Origin: AWTP1-13 sp050248715
GTDB taxonomy: Bacteria > Pseudomonadota > Alphaproteobacteria > Rhizobiales > Hyphomicrobiaceae
Length of the DNA stretch: 64,000 nt
Assembly: GCA_050248715.1 (NCBI GenBank)
Contig: JBFWRV010000001.1
Location: 368,011-432,010 of the forward strand
Direction of reading: 5' to 3'
Shown here: piece after piece, positions 58,915 to 64,000 of the stretch
How positions within the stretch are numbered: the first letter of the stretch is position 1
How the letters are laid out: each line of letters starts with the position of its first letter
The notes under the pieces: generated by a model
Database searches by the model: none
What the model was told of the DNA's origin: nothing
What the model saw: the letters and a program-made list of their open reading frames with translations, nothing else
Made by a program: the position numbers and the translations under genes

Positions 58915-59370
58915 TCATCGGTCTTGCGAGGGATCGCGTCCCGCCTGACTGGCGAAGGCCCGCAGCATATTTGTCTGTTGCAGGAGGTCGTCCGTGCGAT
59001 GGTTCAGGACATCGCGAATGCTGATCATTCCGACCAGCCGTCCGCTATCCTCCACGGGAATATGTCGAATATTGCGGATCTGCATCTTTGATGCGACATT
59101 TGACACACTCTCTCCAGGAGAGCACGTGACGACGGTTTTCGTCATCAGTGCTGAAACTGGCAATGTGTACAGGTCGCCTTTGTGCACGGCCAAGCCATAG
59201 GCGATATCCCGTTCGGAGATCACCCCCTCGACCGCTTGCCCGTCAGAACTCACGACCGCGGCGCCGATGCGCCTCTCGCGCAGGCGCTCCGACAATACGC
59301 CGATCGTTTCCGATGCCTGGACTGTAACGACGGTTGAGCCTTTGGCGGCGAGAATGTCCGCTACCTTCAT
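58915..59370 (-). CDS. CBS-domain pair protein
   Basis: This 151-residue protein is a tandem of two CBS motifs: VSSDGQAVEGVISERDIAYGL and IPVEDSGRLVGMISIRDVLNH. Such stand-alone proteins bind adenosyl ligands and regulate partners. It is monocistronic, and the next gene upstream is only a fragment. Confidence 0.92.
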   Translation of the reverse strand: MKVADILAAKGSTVVTVQASETIGVLSERLRERRIGAAVVSSDGQAVEGVISERDIAYGLAVHKGDLYTLPVSALMTKTVVTCSPGESVSNVASKMQIRNIRHIPVEDSGRLVGMISIRDVLNHRTDDLLQQTNMLRAFASQAGRDPSQDR

Positions 59371-59478
59371 ATTGTCCTCCCCAAAAGGAATTGGTCCTTG
59401 ACCTGAACTCAGCGGGTGAAGTTTCGATCCATGATAGCGAACGCGTTCGCATCGTTCAGCTCAGCTATAGCATCTCCG

Positions 59479-59595
59479 TCACTCAATCACCTCATCCGCT
59501 CGCGCCAGCAACGTCAACGGTACCGTGAGCCCCAACGCCTTCAGCGTTCTCAAATTGACCGCCAACTCAAATTTGGTTGGTCGCTGAACTGGAAA
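59479..59595 (-). pseudogene. C-terminal remnant of an ABC-type substrate-binding protein
   Basis: The minus strand reads FPVQRPTKFELAVNLRTL and then an ALGLTVP/LLARADEVIE ending before a stop, which is the C-terminal signature of ABC_sub_bind-type solute-binding proteins. No matching upstream body is present, so only the last approximately 39 codons remain. Confidence 0.7.
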
Positions 59596-59756
59596 CCACT
59601 TAGCGATCCGGGTCCGGGCGCGGGGGGTCAGTCTGGGACGTGCTCCGAGGCTCGGGTGGCTCGTACGCATACGATCAATGTGCTGGGAGGTACGTTGCCC
59701 CGAGCCCGCAGCGGAGTGACAAACGAGGAGTGGCAAACACCATGACCACTGGAGTC

Positions 59757-59772
59757 GGAACCAAATGGTTCC
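59757..59772. repeat. Near-perfect palindrome GGAACCAAATGGTTCC
   Basis: This is a 16-base dyad with a two-base asymmetric centre, located in non-coding DNA between two broken transporter genes. It may be a chance hairpin or part of a decayed repeat. Confidence 0.4.
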
Positions 59773-59841
59773 AACCCCGGGGGCGGTTCGGATTTGGGTC
59801 GAAGCAGTCCACCGGACCCTTTTGAAGCGCCGGTCGACGGT

Positions 59842-61098
59842 CTACTTGCCGCCAAGCGCCTTGCAATCTGGCGTCGTGCGCGACGGCAGCCCATCGCGCG
59901 GAAGGCGTCGGACGTCATACCGAGGGTCTGGGTGACATTGTCAGCACGACCGACCATCTTGTTCGACAGCGTACCGTCCGCGTTTGCGCTCACTTCGTGT
60001 GACGAACACCGAGCCCGAAGCCTGACGATTCTCGTTGAGCGTGATCACACCCAGAGGGGTCTGCAGCTTCAGTTTGGACAGCGCGGCGTTGAACTTCTTC
60101 TGGCCATCGCTGAGGTCGCCCTTGACCTCGTTCAAACCTGCTATCAAGGCCAGCGCATTCACGTGGTAGCCGACGCCGAACAGCGACGGTGAGGGGAGCC
60201 TTTTGTCCGCCGGGAACGCGTCCTGGTAGGCCTTGACGTAGGCTTGCCACTCCGGCGCCGGGTTGTAATTGCCTATCCAACCCGAAGTCGGGGTGCCAAT
60301 AAGGGCGTCCTTGGCCTTGCCCTTGGAGTTCAGCACTGTCGGGTCCGCCATGATGGACCCGCCGATCAGCTTGGCCTTGCCCCCGGCTTGCTGATACTGG
60401 TTGAGGAAGTTGATGGCATCCGTTCCGCCCACGCCGAGGTAGATGGCGTCGACGTTGTCGGGCAGCTTGGCGATCACGCCCGCATAGTCACCCGAGCCGA
60501 GCGGAACCCACAGGCGCTCCACCAGTTCACCGCCGGCCTTGCAGAAGTCGACCGCGAAACCGAGGAAGTTGGTGTAGCCGAACGAATAGTCGGCCGACAC
60601 GGCTGCGACGCGCTTCCAGCCCTTCTTCTCGACAATATATTTGCCGAGGCCCGAACCCCACTGTGCGCCGTCCAAGTTAAAGCGGAAGAAGTTTGGCGAC
60701 GGGTCGACCCAGGTGGTTTCCAGCGCGCCGGAAATCCTGTTGATCACGGTCTTGTCCGGGATGGTCTTGGAATAGTCGCGCATGGCGATGCCCTCCGAAC
60801 CCGAAAGCGGGCCCAGGATGATATCGACCTTGTCCTGCTCGATGAGCTTGCGCGCCATTCGCGTCGCGGTGGCAGGCGTCATATCGCTGGGGGCAACGAC
60901 CGTTTCGATCTTCTTGCCGCCGGCCGTCCTGCCCGCCAGCTTGAGCGCCCGCTCGACGTAGCGCACGCCATCCGCACCGCCGGCCGCAAAGGCTCCCTCG
61001 AGGGCAACCAGGATGCCGACCTTGATGGTGTCCTGAGCGACCGCGGCGCCCGGCAACATCAATGCCAGGGCGGCAGCGGTTCCGATAAATCGCTTCAT
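59842..61098 (-). pseudogene. LivK-like substrate-binding protein gene broken by two frameshifts near its 3' end
   Basis: The frame starts at ATG 61098 (GGAGGA site) with a signal peptide and Peripla_BP_6 fold (IKVGILVALEGAFAAGG, ILGPLSGSEGIAMRDYSKT). It runs well to about codon 366, then a one-base insertion near 60000 shifts it. The next frame reads NADGTLSNKMVGRADNVTQT and LGMTSDAFRAMG, the family C-terminus, until a second shift near 59892, after which the third frame ends LPSRTTPDCKALGGK and TAG at 59842. Joining the three restores a full-length protein. No permease or ATPase gene is nearby. Confidence 0.82.
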
Positions 61099-61114
61099 GC
61101 CGAATCCTCCCGTC

Positions 61115-61246
61115 CGCCCCGTAACCGACGGCCAGCGCACCTTCCTGGAATGGACCGCGGAGTTCGACTGCGCGCCGGAGCGCGAGGCCGAACTGGTCGC
61201 CAACATCGGCACCGGCGTGTTCCAGGGCGGCTTCGATGCCTTGAAG
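61115..61246 (+). pseudogene. Fragment of an SRPBCC (polyketide cyclase-like) gene
   Basis: The plus strand encodes PVTDGQRTFLEWTAEFDC and ANIGTGVFQGGFDALK, the C-terminal segment of SRPBCC-family proteins. The 5' part is missing and the 3' end is cut exactly where the insertion sequence starts, so it is a fragment bounded by rearrangements. Confidence 0.65.
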
Positions 61247-63012
61247 TGTCAAACGGCCCGCGAAGTTGACCCCCCGTATTGCCTCATCTGCCGATGTTAC
61301 CGGCGGGAGGGGCTGTGGGCAGGGCGGAATGACCATCACACGCAGCGCCGTCCACAGGCCCGGGCGGTAGTGCGACCATGGCGGGTGTGGTCAACGTCAT
61401 CTCGGCCGTCAATCTCTCGGCAGCCTTCCTGCGAAGTGCCTTCAAGAGGCGCTGCACGATGGAATGTTGCTTCTTGCAGAACTGCTCAGGGTAGCTCTCG
61501 CTCAATCGACCGACGATGGCGAGCGCAGTGAGCTGTGGCTCCGCGACGAGCCAGGCCTCGATGGTGGTGGCGTGTGGATCGAGCATGGACGGTGTTCGCA
61601 CGCGCCGAATGTATTTCCGTTTCGGTTGCCGGTGCGTACCGCGCAGCTCGCCGGTGCCGACGGACTTGCCGAGCGCCCTGGCAAAGGTCGCTGCGTCAGT
61701 CGGCGGCGATGGCACCACCATGTGCGCTGCGGTCTTGCCAGGACGACGGTCAATGCGTTCGCCGAGCTCGGTCTGGGCAGCGCGCACCTCGGCCAGAAGC
61801 GCAACCGGGTCGAGCGTGCGATGCATGTTCCGCAGGCGTGTCTTGACGGCTTTGGTGACCTTTCGGTGCACAAGAGCGCGCTCCAAAGGTGTCACCGGAG
61901 CGTGGTATCGTTTGATCACCTTGGCTCCCTCGCGCCGTTTCTCCTTGAGCTTGAACGACGGCTGGAAGAAGTTCACGTACAGGCGTGCGGCCGCGTACAG
62001 CCGAGCCATGCACTGCGCCGCCTCGATGCCTTCGAAACGGCCGTAACCGACCAGCCGGCGCACGACGGCACCGTTCTTCTGCTCGACGAATGCCTGATCG
62101 TTCTTCTTGTAGGCGCGTGATCGCGTTACCTCGATCTTCTGAGCCCGGCACCACGGCACGACGACATCGTTCATGAACGCGCTGTCGTTGTCGAAGTCGG
62201 CGCCACGCAGAAGCCAGGGGAACAGGCTCTGGGCTCGCTTGATCGCCTCAACCACCAGGCTACCGTCACGGGCGACGAGTGGGATGCACTCCGTCCAACC
62301 CGTCGCCACGTCGACCATCGTCAGCGTCTGGATGAAGGAGCCGGCGACCGAGGTGCCACCGTGCGCCACCAGGTCAATCTCGCAGAAGCCGGGCGGCGGG
62401 TCCTTCCAGTCATTGAAGGTGCGGATCGGAACCTCGCGGCGGATCGCGGAGTAAAACCCCACACGCCGGCGTCGACCGCCCGCTGCCGCAACCTTCGCAT
62501 CGCCGAGCAGGCGGTCGATGGTTGCCGCGCTGATCGACAGCAGCAGGCTGCGCTCCCTCTCCCCGAGCTGCAACCGGCCATGCCGCTCCAGTGATGGCAG
62601 CAGGACCGGGATCATGGCCACCAGCCGCCTGCCGCAAACACGGTCGGAGGCTTCCCACAGGGCGACCAGGGCATCGCGCACGCCTTCGTACCTGCCCCGT
62701 CGACGGTGCCCGCGTTCGCCGTCGTCTACGGTCTTGCCAGCTGTCCGACCCGACAGCGCCCGCACCGCGTGCTTGCGATGCCAGCCCGTCGTGGCACAAA
62801 GCTCACTGAGAATGCTCCCCTTCTCGACCCGCCCGGCCGATCGGTAGCGCTCCGCCACCGCCGCCAACACCTCGCGCCGCGCGCCCATGCTGATCCGCCC
62901 CGCCATAGGCGCCACCGACCCGATTCGGTGACGCCGCCCCAGTCATCGGCGGAAACTTGTTCGGTAACATTCTCCGTGACGCAATGCGCCCCTCTCTCGC
63001 GTGTGGTTGCCA
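61247..63012 (-). mobile_element. Insertion sequence with a DDE transposase
   Basis: The ends form imperfect inverted repeats: the left starts TGTCAAACGG at 61247 and the right, read on the other strand, starts TGGCAACCAC at 63012. Both then share CGCGA, ATTGC and TCA in order and, further in, ATGTTACCG (61294-61302 and 62962-62970). The total is about 1.77 kb with one transposase gene. I see no clear target duplication, and the exact ends are inferred from the repeat alignment. Confidence 0.65.
61284..62915 (-). CDS. Integrase-core (DDE) transposase
   Basis: This 543-residue protein has an N-terminal helix-turn-helix (GSILSELCATTGWHRKHAV) and a retroviral-type integrase core with acidic residues in CEIDLVAHGG, ADFDNDSAF and FVEQKNG, that is a D, D, E set. 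A C-terminal basic region (KRKYIRRVRTPS) follows. It fits the IS481/ISNCY-like broad class, but I cannot name the family with certainty. The gene appears intact, so the element may still be active. Confidence 0.9.
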   Translation of the reverse strand: MAPMAGRISMGARREVLAAVAERYRSAGRVEKGSILSELCATTGWHRKHAVRALSGRTAGKTVDDGERGHRRRGRYEGVRDALVALWEASDRVCGRRLVAMIPVLLPSLERHGRLQLGERERSLLLSISAATIDRLLGDAKVAAAGGRRRRVGFYSAIRREVPIRTFNDWKDPPPGFCEIDLVAHGGTSVAGSFIQTLTMVDVATGWTECIPLVARDGSLVVEAIKRAQSLFPWLLRGADFDNDSAFMNDVVVPWCRAQKIEVTRSRAYKKNDQAFVEQKNGAVVRRLVGYGRFEGIEAAQCMARLYAAARLYVNFFQPSFKLKEKRREGAKVIKRYHAPVTPLERALVHRKVTKAVKTRLRNMHRTLDPVALLAEVRAAQTELGERIDRRPGKTAAHMVVPSPPTDAATFARALGKSVGTGELRGTHRQPKRKYIRRVRTPSMLDPHATTIEAWLVAEPQLTALAIVGRLSESYPEQFCKKQHSIVQRLLKALRRKAAERLTAEMTLTTPAMVALPPGPVDGAACDGHSALPTAPPAGNIGR

Positions 63013-63425
63013 GCTGCTAGCGCTTGTAGTTGCGGGGTTATCCGTCGAGCGCGTCGTCTGTGGAGAGCAGCACTCGGATAGGTGCTGAGCGCACAGGTGG
63101 GGTAACTCACCGATGCCGATGCACAGTACGACTGGTACTACAATCTCGTAGTCGCTGGTGCCAGGCAGAATAATTTGCCAGCAGCTTGGCTCGCGAGCCT
63201 TGAGCGGGTCGCGTTTGCGCCCGACCCGCAAGTCAATCGTAAGAGCAGACTGGATGCCCTGAGCGTCTTGAAGGCGGCTGGGTACCAAAGAGCCACGACA
63301 GAAGCGGCTGCTTGAATTTCGCGTGAGGTGTACGCACGGCACGCATGCGTAGTCGCGCTCGCCTGGGTTTGGCACGGCGAGCGGCTTGGCAGCATTCGCT
63401 GACATTGCGGAGTATACTGCGCGCC
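63013..63425. other. Intergenic region, no gene seen
   Basis: About 410 bp between the insertion sequence and the next gene remnant shows no family-like frame. A TATACT -10-like sequence near 63412 precedes the small frameshifted gene. Confidence 0.45.
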
Positions 63426-63620
63426 ATGCCCGATAAGAGCACTGAATTTGCGGTCAAGGACGTGCCTTCGGCTTGTTTGAGGAGTTCATTGCCGAACTCT
63501 CCAAGACAGACGTCCCCGCGGAGGTCGTCGCCGCACTGAAAAAAAGCGATTCTCGAAGACCACACATTCAGCGAAGCCGCATTGCGCGCGGCTCTGACAT
63601 TTGAAGAGAAGGACATATGA
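63426..63620 (+). pseudogene. Small gene upstream of the ATPase, broken by two single-base indels
   Basis: Three frames join to give MPDKSTEFAVKD, then AFGLFEEFIAELSKTD and VPAEVVAALKK, then AILEDHTFSEAALRAALT ending EEKDI. The first break lies near 63462 (one G missing). The second is in a seven-A run near 63539 (one A extra). The stop overlaps the ATPase start by 4 bp (ATGA), so this is a genuine two-gene operon. I do not recognise the family; it is acidic and helical, about 65 residues. Confidence 0.6.
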
Positions 63621-63907
63621 TCCGCATCGAGGAAGTCTCGATCAGTGAATTCAGGGGAATTAGGGACCTGGTGCTGAAGCTGACCGGGCAGAACTTTGCG
63701 GTCAGCGGGCCGAACGGAACCGGCAAAAGTGGAGTAGTGGACGCTCTGGAGTTCGGGCTCACAGGGAGCGTGTCGCGACTGTCGGGCAAGGGAACCGGCG
63801 CGGTCTCCGTGAAAGATCACGGTCCGCACGTGGATTTTCGGAACAAGCCGCAAGAAGCCCGGGTAGTGCTGACGTGTAAAAGTTTGGATTTGATCGGACG
63901 TTATTAA
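63617..63907 (+). pseudogene. Truncated AAA/SMC-like ATPase (N-terminal Walker A part)
   Basis: The frame opens IRIEEVSISEFRGIRDLVLK and has Walker A GPNGTGKSGVVDALEF, like RecF/Rad50-type ATPases that are usually 500 or more residues. It ends after 96 codons: family resemblance stops near RVVLTCK, followed by SLDLIGRY and a stop, so the rest was removed by an insertion or rearrangement beyond. ATPases of this kind coupled to a small gene often belong to defence systems, but nothing here proves that. Confidence 0.7.
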
Positions 63908-63911
63908 GGAA

Positions 63912-64000
63912 GTGGTGGGCATCATTGCCGGTTGTGAGGGGAGCGAGCCGAAGGCGAGTGGACCTTACAACTGGCGGCGCAAGAATCGAGAGCCCACAAT
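63912..64000 (+). CDS. Start of an unidentified open frame, partial
   Basis: GTG 63912 with an AAGGA site opens a frame (VVGIIAGCEGSEPKASGPYN, then WRRKNRE) to the window edge. It directly follows the truncated ATPase and could be the beginning of the element that truncated it. Too short to identify. Confidence 0.25.
   Translation, partial: MVGIIAGCEGSEPKASGPYNWRRKNREPT

Noticed and set aside
59757..59772. Palindrome as a Crp/Fnr or phage attachment site
   Set aside because: GGAACCA half-sites do not match TTGAY, and no integrase or tRNA end is adjacent.
1..64000. tRNA, rRNA genes and CRISPR arrays
   Set aside because: I found no cloverleaf-like sequence, no rRNA-like stretch and no regularly spaced direct repeats.

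Overview
The window is GC-rich, densely packed bacterial chromosome from a facultative anaerobe that respires nitrogen oxides and degrades aromatic acids without oxygen. The DUF6455 and DUF2478 proteins, the UbiTUV genes, the AadR/BadM-style regulatory logic and the Thauera/Magnetospirillum-type benzoyl-CoA genes fit a proteobacterium, most likely an alphaproteobacterium. That taxonomic call is inference, because no rRNA gene is present.

Layout. (1) 1-4490 (-): a respiratory operon with a 57-residue membrane peptide, a CuA subunit II, a B-family-like heme-copper subunit I, CtaB, SCO/SenC and a partial cytochrome b. Subunit I has Gln where oxygen reductases carry the His-crosslinked Tyr, so it looks like a nitric oxide reductase of the sNOR/eNOR kind. 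(2) 4786-9102: an Rrf2 regulator (BadM-like), three GNAT proteins, a DUF2249 protein, a polytopic membrane protein and a hemerythrin. (3) 9109-20324: the anaerobic benzoyl-CoA pathway (had-oah-dch-bcrCBAD-fdx) with divergent korAB to reduce ferredoxin, then a rubrerythrin-like protein. (4) 20346-31073 (-): anaerobic phenylacetate oxidation (thioesterase, padB, and a continuous padC-padD-phenylacetate-CoA ligase fusion) beside a liv-type ABC transporter. (5) 31257-37600: DUF2478, ubiX-ubiD and divergent ubiTUV for O2-independent ubiquinone synthesis, and an FAD oxidoreductase. (6) 37635-47296: an orphan type II fatty-acid/polyketide locus with two acyl carrier proteins, an FkbH-like protein, a MaoC-ketoreductase fusion, a FabZ-like dehydratase and two tandem CLF/KS pairs. 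(7) 47479-59370: mog, YbaN, DUF6455, cytochrome c, a TonB-dependent receptor with no visible plug, an ABC transporter coupled to two NnrS proteins, PilZ, a monooxygenase-like protein and a CBS protein. (8) 59479-64000: a decayed, mobile-element-rich end with broken transporter genes, a gene fragment cut by an insertion sequence, a DDE transposase and a truncated AAA ATPase.

The unifying signal is a set of eleven Crp/Fnr-type palindromes (TTGAY-N4-RTCAA; seven perfect, four with one mismatch) in the control regions of nearly every operon from 4.5 to 57.4 kb. They link NO reduction, benzoyl-CoA and phenylacetyl-CoA metabolism, anaerobic quinone synthesis, the orphan synthase locus, cytochrome c, the TonB receptor, the NnrS transporter operon and a PilZ protein into one probable low-oxygen regulon. 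The most novel-looking system is the orphan KS/CLF locus: both CLF-like proteins have Thr in place of the catalytic Cys, both KS partners keep the full Cys-His-His triad, and the divergent promoter carries one of these boxes.
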